Shown here: in pieces, positions 1 to 11,398 of the stretch | Position numbering within the stretch: the stretch's first letter is position 1 | Layout of the letters: every line of letters starts with the position of its first letter | DNA from: Odontesthes bonariensis | Lineage: Eukaryota; Chordata; Actinopteri; Atheriniformes; Atherinopsidae | Length of the DNA: 64,000 nt | Assembly (NCBI RefSeq): GCF_027942865.1 | Contig: NC_134516.1 | Span: forward strand, 25,255,322 to 25,319,321 | Direction of reading: 5' to 3' | Program-made: the position numbers and the translations under genes | The notes under the pieces: generated by a model | Seen by the model: only the letters and a program-made list of their open reading frames with translations | Told to the model about the DNA's origin: nothing | Databases searched by the model: none

Positions 1-310
1 TGATTGTGGAGCTCGCGGGGGACGACAAAGTGACATTAATGGAGTTGCTGAGAGGAATGAAAGAAAGCTGCGGTATAGTTCTTGCCTGCACAATAAAGGC
101 AAAGAGCGCATATGTAATAACTATGCAGGACGGGAAAGGCAGGGCGCGCCTCATGGACGGCTTCTTATTAAAGGGAGTGCAGATAATGTCAAAGGAAGTA
201 AGAAGCAATGAACTGGTTGTATCCTTTCTAAACTTGCCCCCGTACATCACTGACGAGGACATCTGCCATAAACTAGCAACTTGGGGGTGAAGGCAACTCC
301 GCCGATATCA

Positions 311-775
311 TGTCTGTGGGTTTTTAGTTTCTGTTTAAGTTCTTAGTTTTACCATGTTTCAGTTTTTCATGTCTTAGTTTTGTTAAGTTTTAGCTTCAGG
401 TCTTGTTTTTAGTTTTGGCCATGCTGTGCCACCTCAGTCTTTCTCCTGCCCTGCCATCAGCTTCCCTTCCCTCACCTGTGTTTTCCCATCAGCTGCACTC
501 ACTCACCAATCACCCTCCTCAGTATTTAGTTTCCAGGTTTCCCCATGCACGGGGTCAGATCCTTGCACCTTCACGCCACGTCTTCATGCCAAAGCTAAGT
601 ATTTTCATGCAAGTCAAGTTTTTTTTTTTTTTTTTTTTTTGTCACAGTCATGTTTAGTTTTCACAGTCTCCGGCTCAGCCGCGCTTTGTGTTAACTTTGT
701 TTTTTTTAAATAATAAATCAGTTTTGCTTTCACTTCTGAAGTCCGCATCCTTCCTCGCACCCACCCTACCTGACA
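311..775. mobile_element. Insertion in LINE ORF1, solo-LTR candidate
   Basis: About 465 bp of foreign sequence splits ORF1 of the LINE: coding matches the family up to about 305 and resumes at about 782. The insert starts TGTCTGTGG and ends ACCTGACA, so its ends form the TGTC/GACA short inverted repeat usual for LTRs. It holds a T tract (about 619-640) and an AATAAA-like site near its 3' end. No clear target duplication is visible (flanks GCCGATATCA and GCCAATTAAA), so the LTR reading is tentative. The family is unknown. Confidence 0.35.
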
Positions 776-1248
776 GCCAATTAAAAACAAGGAAATGGCC
801 AGGAACAGACGTGGCTGACGGCACGGGATTCTGCAAAGTACAATTTAATGACAAAGTACAATCGCTGCCGTATTCTACAAAGTTTGAAACCCTGGAGGGG
901 GGAGAATACTTCAGAGTAATACACGACAGACAAGTGACAGTGTGCCGGCTATGCATCCAGCCGGGACACATTCTGAGAGGATGTCCTTAATTTAAATGCC
1001 ATAAGTGCACAAAACAGGGGCATTACGCACGAGAGTGCAATGGAGGGAACAAGGAGCAGCACAACGGAGAACAGGAGGAGCAGAGGGGGGTCAAGGGAGG
1101 ACTTGCGGGCAGGGCAGGAATGTGAATGGGCAATGGGAGAAGATACAGACAGCAGTGGGGATAACATGGAGGAGGTGATGGCAACCAGAAAAAGGCCTTT
1201 GGGGAAAAGAGAAGTGAAAAGGATTGGGAAGGTGAAAAAGAGTTTAAA

Positions 1249-1575
1249 ATGAAGAGAAAAATAATTGTGTATATAATACTGTTTATGTTAAAAATCACAT
1301 CGTTTAATGTAAATGGGATGCGTGACAAGAACAGAAGGCAACAAGCCTGGCAGGTGTGTGACGGGGATATTGTGTGTGTGCAAGAGACACATTGGGATGA
1401 GGAGTGCATGAGAGAAGTAAAGAAGGAATGGATGGGAGAAATGTATGTGAACAATAGTGGGGCAAAGTCCAGAGGGGTGGCTATTTTAGTGAAGAGGGGA
1501 GTAGTAAGCAATATAAAGAAGTGTGTGGATGATGGGGAGGGACGAATGATAGGGATCCTTGTTCCTTCCCTGTGA
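1249..1575 (+). pseudogene. LINE ORF2 N-terminal endonuclease fragment
   Basis: The frame reads ITSFNVNGMRDKNRR, then DIVCVQETHW and SRGVAILVKRG. These are the first conserved blocks of an APE-type endonuclease, with the Asn of FNVNG and the Glu of QETH being catalytic in this family. The frame ends shortly after GEGRMIGILV, so the catalytic Asp and His blocks are absent. It starts at an ATG overlapping the preceding frame's stop, as LINE ORF2 often does. Confidence 0.75.
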
Positions 1576-2700
1576 TATGCAGTATGAAGGGATAATGAAC
1601 AGCGCTAAGAAGACAGAGTTTTGGGAAAGGAGAGGGCTGACACTGAGGGGGGTGGTGGTGAATGCGTTAATTATGAGTAAGATTGGTTATGTGATGAATG
1701 TGTTGGATGTGCCTGAGAGAGTGTTGAAGGAGATGGAGAGAATGGTGAATGAGTTTTTATGGGATGGGAAAGGAGTGAGGATAGCTAGGGAGGTGTTGGA
1801 GAATGAGTACGAGGATGGTGGGTTAAAACTAATAAATCTAGAAAGGAAAAAGAAAGCAATGAGAGTGAAAATGATGGTAAGATATTTAAAAAATAAAAAA
1901 GATCAAGTGTGGAAGGTGTTTCTAGGGAGGGCAATAGATGAATGTGGTTGATGTGGTGGGAGTGCGGTGTACATGGATTTGAAGGAAGGTATGTTGAGCG
2001 GAGTGTCTGAGTTTCATAAGGAGGTGCTGGGAGCGTGGGGGGAGTTTGTGAAAAATGTGGAGTATGAATGTAAGAATGTGAGGCAGGTGTGGGAGCAGCC
2101 AGTGTTTTTAAACCCAAAAATCACTTGTGGGGGGAGCACAATATATAATAGGCTGATGTGGAGGGCAGGGATCAGGAAAGTGAGGGAAACCTAAGGGTTA
2201 AATTTAACACCCCTGAATGCGAAAACTTTGATTTTATGTTGAGGCACAACAGGATTTTTAATAATTTAGTAATAAGTAGATTTGATGTGAATGTAAAGAA
2301 AGAATGTGATGTGTGCGGTGTGGGGGTGGAAACGTGTATGCATGAGTTTGTTGAATGTGGGGAACTGGTAGGGTATTTTAAGAAAATGAGAAAACTCATA
2401 AATAGATGTTGGGATAAAGAAGTGTGGGGGGAAACGGGCTGGAGAGAGGTGTGGTTGTTTGGAGTGAGTGGAAGGATGGAAGGGAAGAATGCAAATTTGC
2501 TAAATTATGTTTTAAGTCACGCCAGGTACGCTGTAAAAATGAGGAGGGACATAGCTCATTACGGAAAAAAAGAAAGTGGAGGTGTGGAGTATTTTTAAAA
2601 GCATCACGAAAAGGGACGTGCACAGGGTTTTAACACACTTAGGGGTAGAAGATTTCACCGAGGGTTTTGTGGAGGGGAGCACTTTCATACAGATTGGGGA
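1575..2700 (+). pseudogene. LINE ORF2 C-terminal region with zinc knuckle
   Basis: The reading continues in pieces through 2598 with changes of frame near 1950 and 2190. Recognisable parts are the post-RT segment (LTLRGVVVNALIMSKIGYVMNVLDVP, shown here only by its LRGVVVNALIMSKIGYV core) and, at about 2305-2380, the cysteine/histidine cluster CDVCGVGVETCMHEFVECG. That cluster matches the C-terminal CCHC found in Tx1 and L1 ORF2. The fragment is inactive. Confidence 0.7.
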
Positions 2701-2755
2701 TGGGGGTGTGAAGTTAGACTTTGGGTAGAGCAAGGGCGGCTTTAAATGTGTTTAT

Positions 2756-2945
2756 TTATTTCAATGGTTTGGTGAGGGGGCCTGTGGAGGAGAGGAGAAG
2801 GAGAAGACCTACAGGCTGTCTCACTTGTCTAGTTTTGTCATGTCGGTGTTTCTGTTATTATTTTTTATTTCTATGGTTTGGTGAGGAGGTTTGTGGGATG
2901 GGAGAGAGGGAGAAGACACACAGGTTGCCTCACTAGTTTTGTTTT
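2756..2945 (+). repeat. Two tandem copies of a roughly 110-bp 3' UTR segment
   Basis: The segment starting TGGTTTGGTGAGG at about 2762 recurs at about 2873. Both copies run through a GGGAGAAG/GGAGAAGAC stretch to a GCCTCACT or TGTCTCACT block and TAGTTTTGT. The copies differ by scattered substitutions. Tandem repeats are common in LINE 3' UTRs. Confidence 0.6.
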
Positions 2946-3049
2946 TTGTCTTGACTATTTTTTAAATAATATATGTGTATATATAGTTTAAATGTGTATA
3001 TATGTGAATATGGATTTTGATATATGTATTTTTTGATAATAAAAAAACG

Positions 3050-3141
3050 CGCCTGATCTCGTCCGATCTCAGAAGCTAAGCAGAGTCGGGCCTGGGTAGT
3101 ACTTGGATGGGAGACCGCCTGGGAATACCAGGTGCTGTAAG
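3050..3141 (+). rRNA. 5S rRNA gene, 5'-truncated (about nt 27-118)
   Basis: The sequence runs GCCTGATCTCGTC, then AGAAGCTAAGCAG, then TACTTGGATGGGAGACCGCC, to GGTGCTGTAAGG. This is vertebrate 5S rRNA with the internal control region (A box, intermediate element, C box), followed by a TTTT at 3143-3146. The first ~26 nt are missing and are replaced by the A-rich 3' end of the LINE. A GTCGGGCCTGGGTAG variant replaces the usual GGTTAG. It is most likely a disrupted 5S copy that received the LINE. A 5S-derived SINE head is less likely because the 5S 5' end is absent exactly at a LINE 3' end. Confidence 0.85.
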
Positions 3142-3146
3142 GCTTT

Positions 3147-5220
3147 TGGCTTCTCCAGGCGCATGCAGTTTGGCTACGTCAAATGCAAAACTAGTCCCTG
3201 TTTGACTTTTTGGAACTTCTCCTTTCTCAGGACAAAGTTAAATGTATGAGGACTGTAGCGAACGCTGAAACATAAGCTTTTTTTGTGTGAATTTATTTAT
3301 TTTACTTGTAATATCCATTTAATATTTTGTATATTTTTGATTATTATGTGCATACTTTGGGAAAATTGTTTAATTAATAACGTCACTTGACCACGTCAGC
3401 AGTTAGGTCATCACTTGGTCACGTGATACACTTGATAGAAAAAGGTGAGTTTCGTTTCATACTCAGCGGTATATGAAAAGACAAAGGACTGTGTAATATG
3501 AAGAAATGGACTTCTAGCAACTCCTAACCTTCTGGTTAGAACGGTATGAACAATTGAGAGAAATATTCTTGTGTTTGGGTGTGTGTAAATTGTGTTTTTT
3601 GAGAGCATTGATATTTTATGTAACACGTTTCAGTTAAGCAATTCATAGATAGAAACATGACGGTTTCACTAATGTATATCTGCCACCGTGTATTTTATTT
3701 CAGTGTTCACGGTGGTCTTGGGCGTTTGCAAGACAGAAAATGCATGTAATAAAATGTTTAAACCATCCGTCGGAGCGTTGCACTTTCATCAACCAGTTAA
3801 GAAAAGTTGGGAGCAGCTATAGTGAAGACATGCAGCTCAGCCCGAGAACATCGAGGGACTACGCGCTGTGAACTTCTCACCAGCCGTGCCGAGACGGACA
3901 GGGGAGAGAAAGAAAGGACCGTCGCAGCTTGAAGATTACTACAGCTCGTCTTTCGCCAATATACTCGGACCGTTGCGATTGCAGTGACTTGCAAAACATA
4001 GCGTCGGCTTGCAACGAGGACAAGGATTGAGACTGTGCCGTTTCCACAAGTCACCACAAGAGAGCAGCAGCGCGCCGTGGTCGTGAGTGGTAACACCAAG
4101 CCCTTGGAATTCAGGTTTTTTCAGTTGAAAAACGAGCATTATAACTTGTAAATATTGAAATAAGTGTGAAAGGCCATTGTGTGAATATTTTGTGTGAATA
4201 TTTCTGGCCTGTGTTAATAAGTAATTTGACATTCCTACTTTGAATTTCTTGTTTGGTTTAACCTGTGTGTGATTGATCTTTGAAATTAATAGGCATACTT
4301 GTACCATAAGTTTTGCACAAGGTTTAAGATTTTGATTACTACGTTTATAGTGTTAGAATATGAGTCACACTTAACGCAAGAGTGTGAAAGCGTACGTGCA
4401 TTGAGCACACCAAGCCAAGACATAAGAAGCTGCACCTCAGTAACTAAAGAAGTAGTTGCTCTGTTGAAAATGCGCTGCTCAGAAGTAGGCAATGCAGAGC
4501 CTCTGAACACAAAGTGTGTCTGGAGTAAAGGTCCAGTCCCACGTGTTCCCACACTGGTTCACAGACTGTCCTCAGTCTTGCCATTTGTCTTGTGTGAATT
4601 CTCAGAGTGAAACGTGAGCTTCAGAGTCGTAGAGAATGGAAAGTGTGTCCTGGTCCGGTGTAAGAGTTCCCAACAAAGCAGACGTGTGTGTTCCAGCACA
4701 GATCAGTGGCCACAACAGGTTCTTTTTGCACACCAAAGCAGTTCTCCTCATCAGGTTGGTCGGGCCCGTCAGACACAGAAGCAGTGCAACGGAAATCTAA
4801 AGGTGACATCAAATCGGCGTCTGCTGGAGAAACAAAGTTGCAGATGCTTTGCATCAGCTCTGTTATCACTGGTGTGCGCTCAGTTTTCCACTGATACACA
4901 TGTAAGGGCTGCTGAGCTTCAAAGCCAACAGCAGTAAATGTGTCCTGGTGGAGCTCGGGGACATTCCCCACCTGCAGGCCGTCCGGTGCGCAGCTCAGAC
5001 AAATGCCCGATCTGCACCTCAGACCTGTGCCGAGCAGACTGAGCGGACGCAGGTCAGGAAGCTAAACAGCTGCGGGGGAACACAACGGAGAGGAATGCTT
5101 AGCTTTTCCTTCACCACCTGCCTGATGCCTCCACAGAACAGACATGTGTCCCCTCATTTTCAGCTCGTTAGCAGGAAAAGCAGATGAGTGAAGGACAGAG
5201 CTCGCTGCTCCGGAGTCGAC
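3147..5220. other. Unassigned sequence after the 5S fragment
   Basis: No gene is recognised over this 2.1 kb. 3370-4300 contains exon- or leader-like composition and GC-richer stretches (3830-4090), but no splice pair or promoter that can be trusted. 4300-5190 has short open frames on both strands with no recognisable domain. Confidence 0.3.
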
Positions 5221-5660
5221 TCAGAAAGAAACAGGCTGGCCGGCAACAGTCAGAATCAGCTGAGGACATTCATGGCTTTTATCAGCACACTGTACATACG
5301 CAGCTTCTAAAGGTTTAAACTTGTTCTCCAAATAAGTCACAGATTTCAAAATGTTTTCATTGTCAAGAGCTGTGTGTCCGATATCAGCAGCAAGCAAATC
5401 TACTTCACTGCAGTGAGAGAAAGTGTTTTTCATGGCTATAGGGGGTCCAAATGTGGAGCATATGACCGTCCAAACAAGAGGCAAAGCGCCTCCGGCAGGT
5501 TCTGCAGATCATCCGTTACAATACCTCCCTCAGCAATGATGGCAGTGGACACTGGGGGAAGGTGCAGCTGTTTTGCAGTGAGCTGCACATCTGCACGGAC
5601 ATCTGGGCAGCCCGACAGATACTGGTGCCCAGGTCTCATCTGTGTCACCATCCTGTGATG
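5221..5660 (-). pseudogene. Coding relic, possible fish multicopy (SAMD3-like) family
   Basis: On the minus strand the reading IIAEGGIVTDDLQNLPEALCLLFG (core VTDDLQNLPEALCLLFG) at about 5460-5530 is followed, after a frame change, by AMKNTFSHC near 5430. The order of a valine-rich block, DLQNLP.ALCLLFG, then a MKNTF block is one I associate with a multicopy fish protein family often seen as retrocopies. The assignment rests on memory of that pattern only. It is clearly non-functional. Confidence 0.25.
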
Positions 5661-5859
5661 AAAGCAAACAGAAACATGACATTACAACAGGGAAATGTAG
5701 GAAACTGTCACCATTTCAACCCTGCCTTCCAGCCTTGTGCATTAAAGGAATATTCCGACCATTTGGGAGTTAACCCATCTCCGTCATTTTCACAGTGAGA
5801 CCACATGATCAGTATCTCATTGTGTCTGTACATCCAGCAGCTGTCTTTCAGTTCTTAAC

Positions 5860-5871
5860 AGTACTGCAGTA

Positions 5872-5909
<38 letters not shown>

Positions 5910-6310
5910 GCCAGCTGCCTGAGATAAAAAAAGCTGGACTTCACTACTGCACAAATTTGCCGGTCCAATTTAAAATCACTGTCCATCTTAAAACCCAAGT
6001 TTGTGACTGTTGGCTTCCTGTATTGCACCAAGGGGCCTAAGTCAACAGGAGGGGAGCCACAGTACAAGAGCCACTGGGACCGAACACCATCACTTCTGTC
6101 TTCTTCTCATTGAATTTTAAAAAGTTTAAGGACATCCAGACTTTAATGTCTTCAAGACATAACAGAAGTGGTTTAATAGAAAAAGCATCCTTCTTCCTTA
6201 GGGGCACATAGATCTGGCTGTCATCAGCATAGCAATGGAAAGAGATACCATGCTTTCTCAGGATGTAACCCAGGGGCAGCAAGCACAGGGAAAAAAGCAG
6301 GGGCCCTAAA
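5860..6310 (-). mobile_element. L2/CR1-type LINE RT fragment
   Basis: Read on the minus strand, 6282 downward gives LPLGYILRKHGISFHCYADDSQIY, whose YADD is the RT catalytic motif C. It continues with KTEVMVFGPSG and, in another frame, PTVTNLGFKMDSDFKLDRQ. These are consecutive blocks of the fish L2-type RT. At least one frameshift separates them. It is a short internal fragment without either LINE end. Confidence 0.75.
5875..5908. repeat. (GT)n microsatellite
   Basis: About 17 GT dinucleotides, lying inside the antisense LINE fragment. On the minus strand it reads as an expanded run of Thr-His codons right after the LINE peptide FFYLRQLA, so the expansion arose within the LINE. Confidence 0.95.
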
Positions 6311-6329
6311 ATTGAATTGAAACCAAGGC

Positions 6330-6730
6330 CATCACAGGAGGCCGCTCACACCCTGCCTACCGCCTGCTAGATCTGTTGCCCTGGGAGACGCTACAGGTCC
6401 ACAAGGTCCCGCACCAGCAGGCTAACAGACAGTTTCTTCCCCCAAACAGCCCTGAAGAACAGCACACACACCTAGCTCCTCCTACCTCTCAGCAGCCTAA
6501 CAGCACGGCTACCCCTACCATGCCTGTGCAACACCTGCAGCCACTTTTATCCTTTATATATCCTTTATCCAAATGTTTTTATGTTTATAATGTCCTTTAT
6601 GTTGTTGGGGTTTTTTGCCTTGTTTTTGAACCTTTGTGGTGCAGGATGGCTCTGCGGGAGCACCTTCAATTTCGTTGTACCTCCACACTGAAGTGACAAT
6701 AAAGGCTGTTCTGTTCTGATTCTGATGCTA
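6330..6730 (+). mobile_element. LINE 3' end with C-terminal coding and TTCTGAT tail
   Basis: The stretch GGGAGACGCTACAGGTC, then CAGTTTCTTCCCCC, encodes the degenerate C-terminus common to several fish CR1/Rex-like LINEs. It ends with TTTCGTTGTACC, GACAATAAAGGC and a short CTGATTCTGAT tail at about 6712-6726, the standard 3' terminus of these elements. It is strongly 5'-truncated. Confidence 0.6.
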
Positions 6731-6859
6731 AAGGAGAATAATTCATTTTCCATCACAGACGGTGGGGCCTGCAAAGAATGTCCTCAGTAAGTCAGCAAGC
6801 GCAGGTGTGAAACAGGTGCTGGAGCGGGAGCAGCGACCTGCCTCTAACCTGCCTCAGCA

Positions 6860-7800
6860 TGGCTTCTGCAGCAGGTGACCCACTGGTGGGACATCATGTC
6901 CTCTGGCCACCCTGTGACGGCACTGAGCAGACACAAGATGGAAGAGTACAGCAAAGCCACTGAATTCCTCCAACACATGGTGCAACTCTTCTGTGGACTA
7001 AAGATTGGTCAAATGGGCCGCTGGAAACCAGTCCACACAGGAATTGTCATGGCAACATCTACAATTTTATCAATCCAAAAAGACATGCTGGACCACGGAC
7101 ACATGTTTGTGTTGACGAGCTGATTTACCCAGGACTGCATTAAAAACCTGTTCAGCTGCATAAGGCAAAGGAATCCTGTCCCAACACCAGGCACTGAGAT
7201 CAATCTCAGTCGGGCAGTTTCTTACCGCAGTCCAATCAGGAAGCTATCAGGAGTCAGGAGGCAGCAGGCTTTTGGCAGAGTTCCTGGACATTAAGGAGAC
7301 ATTTCCCAGTCCTGGCCTGAGTGTGGACCAGCTGATCGGACACAAAGGCACTCCTGATCTCACAAACAGCGAAACATGTACTCTCCACCATCTTACAGGA
7401 TACAGCGTAAACAAAGTAATCAAACATTCCAACATCTGTGATGGACGCCAAAGTGCAATTAAGCAAAATGATGACAGCCTGGAAGAAGAGCACGGTACCT
7501 TACTGACGCTGAGGGAATTCAAACCAGGAGTGCTCTGTCGGCCTTCAGTCTGCTCCAGAAAACTGAGGAGCTTTTCTGAAAAAGGTCCAGTGCATCTTTC
7601 ATGGAACTCCCAAATGCCACAGATGCTCTACAGAGAGAAGCAAGGCTGCTGGAAAGCGTGCTCCCTTCATGTCATGATGTACAGAGGAAAATAACCAGCA
7701 GACTCATCAGGCTCAGACTGAGAATGGCAGCAAAGCATCTCCTGAATGAAAGAAAAAAAGTGCTGTCCAAAGCTGGGCATCTGGGGAGTAAAAGCCAGAC
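6860..7800 (+). pseudogene. P-element/THAP9-like transposase relic
   Basis: Broken frames carry blocks in the order expected for the C-terminal half of a P-element-type transposase. They are WKPVHTGIVMATSTILSIQ at about 7020-7080, HMFVLTS then QDCIKNLFSCIRQRNPVPTP at about 7100-7185 (the acidic N/E-F-F-S-IR block), LHHLTGYSVNKVIKHSNIC at about 7390-7435 (the AGY block), and LPSCHDVQRKITSRLIRLRL at about 7655-7725. Frame changes separate these blocks. Neither the THAP domain nor terminal repeats were found here, so this is a fossil DNA transposon or a retrocopy of one. Confidence 0.5.
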
Positions 7801-9130
7801 AAAGAACATGAAGAGAAAACAGCATCTGGTCCCACAACAAGCGAGCCCCCACCAAACACCTCGCCTGTTGCCATGGAGACGCTTGGTCTCTCCTTTGCAA
7901 GCATCCCTCCACCCGCGGCAGCTTCAACACCAGTACATATGGATGCTGCGTTTATCTTTTTGCTCCCTGACATTTGATTTCTATTTCACTAATTGCATAG
8001 AAGTTATTATATTCATACATCATCCGGCTTCTTCAGGACATTTTAGTGTTGCCATGTTTGCATTAGCTTTATTAGGTGATAAATTCATTTCTGATCACTT
8101 TTATTCTGACAGCCTCCCCATCACCCAGCCAGCTCCAGCTGTGCAGCATTCCACTCACCAGCTGGTGCATCACTCCATCACTGACAGGACGGGCAAGTTC
8201 CACCCAGCTGCTCATCGCCCAGCTCACCTCTCACAATCAGTCCCCCTGAAAACATGAAGATGAACATGAATGTCAGCAGTGTAAACCGGAATACTTTGAT
8301 CATAGTTGTTTTATTTTTATAAATGTCATACAGTTATTTATTCTTGCTGATATGTTATTGTACATAATTCTTCATTTCCTGTCTTCTAATAGAGATCTTA
8401 GTCTCAGGTTGACTGTATGATGAAACACTAAATGAAGGAATGAAACCAAACTAACAGCCTGCAGTAAATACCAACTTTGTAAAGGTTACAATTTTTCAAG
8501 TGTTTGTTGTTGAAACATTTTGATTCAGCTCTGATTATTTTGGAGGACACGGAGAAAATGGCATCTAGTTACCTTGTTGATCATGTGTATATAACATGCT
8601 TAAGCAGTTCATTGGAGTCGGTGATTTAACTGAAAAATATGAAATAATTACTCATCTCCACAATCACATTTTTCTTTACTGATAATCACATTTATGCTGC
8701 CGCCTCTGTCTGTCAATAACAATAACATAACTCCAACTAAATGAACCATATCAGTCTGCCAGTATAGATACAGTACAGGAAGGGAAAGAGTAATTCTAAA
8801 GTATAATATTTCAAAAGTGGCTGAATATTTTAAAAAGTTGAATCAGACAGTAATAAGTGAATGTCCTGAGACCCGTTTGGACCCGTCTTGCTCACATTAG
8901 CTAGCTGCAGCTAAACTCCAACTAGCTGGTTAGCACGGTTAATTCACTAAAACTTAACTTACTTAATTAGTTAAAGAACAATCAGCTCGTGCCTCACAGT
9001 GCCAAAAAATGTAATTTCATCAACTTACCGGAAATAATACTTGAGAAACCCCAAAAATGAACGGCGTTCCACGGTGGAACTGCTGGTGTTTGGGACTATC
9101 TGGACCTATCGGCGGCTCAGTGACCCACGT
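7800..9130. other. Intergenic sequence, nothing recognised
   Basis: AT-rich sequence without a supported gene, RNA or repeat. Short open frames at 7800-8257 carry no recognisable domain beyond the tail of the transposase relic. Confidence 0.4.
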
Positions 9131-9164
9131 GACTTCCGCATTCCTTTCTTTCTATAGAAGGAGT

Positions 9165-9232
9165 GTCGCTGCTCTCTCTTTACACCACTCTGCTCGGCAC
9201 ATCTACAGGAACATCACTACAGGAAGCTGCAG
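9165..9232 (+). other. Noncoding first exon of the zinc-finger gene (predicted)
   Basis: A GC-balanced stretch ends GAAGCTGCAG followed by GTAAGTCC, a near-perfect splice donor at 9233. It lies 2.9 kb upstream of a coding exon with a good acceptor. Fish C2H2 genes of this type commonly have a short untranslated first exon. The transcription start is not visible, so the left boundary is a guess. Confidence 0.4.
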
Positions 9233-10692
9233 GTAAGTCCAGAAAATAATACATGTTGCGGTCAAACATTAGCAGAAATGTCTTCAAAGTGCTCTGTGTC
9301 GTTGGTTTGATTCCTGCTCCTGGACACGGGCAGTCAGAACATGTACCAGCGAGTAAAAAAGTTCAAATAACCTGGCTGCTATCCATAGTTAGCATGTCAT
9401 GCTAATGCAAATGCTAATGCTCTGCAAACCGTTGTACTCAAAGCTGTGCACAATACCAGAAACCCAGCCTCAGCTATAGATTTCAATAAGCCGGCAAGAT
9501 GGCCAAATAAAATGGAGCTTTATCCTTTTAGCTGTGTGTGAAACATACTTCTGGGCCCTTTTCTTCCTCTTTTCTAACCTTTTGGGGCACTTTTTGACCA
9601 TCCTGTCACATTTTCCACTAAAGCTGCAGTTTTCTAAACTTCTTTCTGTAGTTTTGCTGAAATCTTTTGTGATTTAAAAAGTTTGATGATCAATGTAAAA
9701 TTTAGAATAGTTCTTTCCAGACTTATCTGAGCATCATTTGTCTTTTTGATAAAACTGTGGAACATGTGATTTGATGTGTTTAATGTACACAATATGCCAT
9801 ATTTCATGATTAGATCTTAAAATGGGACTTAATTATGCTCAATATAAATCCTTTAATTACATGAAGAGTTTAAGTTGTGTGAAGAGGAGTCATAGCATTA
9901 TTTTAAAGACTTGACTGACCAGATGATAAAAAGGTTGTACATATCTTTACTCTTTAAGTCCACCTGCCCACATCTGCAGTTAAAATGATCTTTATTAGGA
10001 GGATCTGTGCAACTTTTAGGAGCTGATACTCTAATCTGACCACAACAAAAGATCACTTACTCTTCTACTGGACACATAAGTTTACCAGTTAAGATCATTT
10101 CAGAATCTAAATAAAGGAGATTGTAGGTTATTTGGGTTGAAAAACATTTCAGCGTTTTACGGGTCTGAGAGTTTCCTTCATCTCAAACTTTAGCTTTCAC
10201 TAAAGCAGCTTTCTGGAATGAATCGCTGGACGAGCACTTCTGATGCCAGAAAAACACTCCTTTATATTTAAAGGACGGCCTCAGAAAGGTCCACTTCATG
10301 TTGTTCTTCAGAGCGTCTCAGATCAGTCAGACAGCTCCAGCTGACGTGCTGTCCGCCACACAGAACCAGATGATTCCCCCACTGAACCATCACATCTTCT
10401 CAGTTTCAAGCCTCAGTCCAGACTGAAGCTCCCTGAGAACTGAACTGTTCAAAGATGGGCTTCAGAGTGTAAATGTGACGAATCTGAGATTACTCCGTGT
10501 TACTTTCCTGGATCCCTGACAGCTTCTGGAAATGAGAACACATTTAGAAACAGAAAATATGAACTTCAGTCTTTGGGATGATATTGAGACCCTTTCCGGA
10601 AACAGGATTATTGTCTTAACCCATTGACGCCGGATGTTGCGTAGCGCAACATTGTTCATTTATCATTATTTTCAAGGCGCATGTAATGCACA

Positions 10693-11121
10693 ATGATTGG
10701 TATTTGTTTGGAGAGGATGAGGACGAGGAATTTTTTTGGCTTTCAAGTAGACTGGCAGTCCGCTGGATTTCGCCCCCGACGTCAACAAAAGTTTACTCGT
10801 ACACCGGGGCTGAAGGTGCCAATATCTGAAGATGCAAGTCCTTTAGATGTGTTCTCGCATATTTTCTCTGATGAAGTTTGGGATATGTTGGTGACACAGA
10901 CAAACTTATATGCGGATCAGGCACGCGGCCACACACCACCCAACTCGAAGTGGAGCCCCGTGTCAAAGCAGGAGATGAAATCTTTCATCGGTCTCTGCCT
11001 AACTTTTGGAATAATCAAACTACTAACTCGCCGGGATTACTGGAGGCACAGCAAGTGGCTGTATCAGACAAATGTCGCCCGAGTGATGGCACAAGATCGT
11101 TTTGACATGATCTGGAGGTAA
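10693..11121 (+). pseudogene. piggyBac transposase N-terminal exon
   Basis: About 140 codons reading SPLDVFSHIFSDEVWDMLV, then NLYADQ, then EMKSFIGLCLTFGI, DYWRHS and RFDMIWR. These are the opening blocks of the DDE_Tnp_1_7 transposase, before the first catalytic Asp. At the end CTGGAG meets GTAATT (11118), a likely splice donor, so this is probably one exon whose downstream exons have been lost. The catalytic aspartates are absent. Confidence 0.8.
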
Positions 11122-11398
11122 TTATTTATTCTTGCGCTTCATTCTGACGACTTCTCATTCTTATTTGAGTGGCGTTGCCCTTATGTAAAAAAAAAAAGAG
11201 AGAGCCCGGTGCGAATTACTGCAGTATAACTATGATGTTTTAGAAGTCGTGTCACTGAAGTATACAGTATAACTGCACAATGCAAGATATATTGCAGTTT
11301 CTTTTTATCATTCATTATTATTGCTGATATTATAATTTTGCAATGACGTCTCTATCATGGCCAGAAATGTAGCTGAAGTGGTGCCTACATTTACTACT

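Larger units (their letters stand above)
1..3049 (+). mobile_element. Tx1-type LINE, 5S-rDNA-targeting (Mutsu-like), decayed
   Basis: A non-LTR retrotransposon of the Tx1 group in the L1 superclade. ORF1 pieces lie at 6-300 and 780-1252. They include the WPGTDVADGT stretch and two CCHC zinc knuckles (CRLCIQPGHILRGC, then CHKCTKQGHYAREC) at about 940-1040, with an in-frame TAA between the knuckles. ORF2 opens at 1249, overlapping the ORF1 stop as ATGA, with the endonuclease start ITSFNVNGMRDKNRR. After about 105 codons the frame jumps near 1560 to the far C-terminal part, so most of the endonuclease and the whole RT core are deleted. A 3' UTR follows and ends in an A-rich stretch against 5S rDNA. 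Tx1 elements are known for site-specific insertion, and Mutsu targets 5S genes. The family name is inferred from the junction and the domains. Confidence 0.75.

Noticed and set aside
3050-3141. 5S-derived SINE head
   Set aside because: The 5' end of the 5S is missing exactly where a LINE 3' end joins. A SINE head would keep its 5' end and promoter start.
3370-4100. LTR and leader of another retroelement
   Set aside because: Composition is suggestive, but no paired repeat, primer site or coding region supports it.
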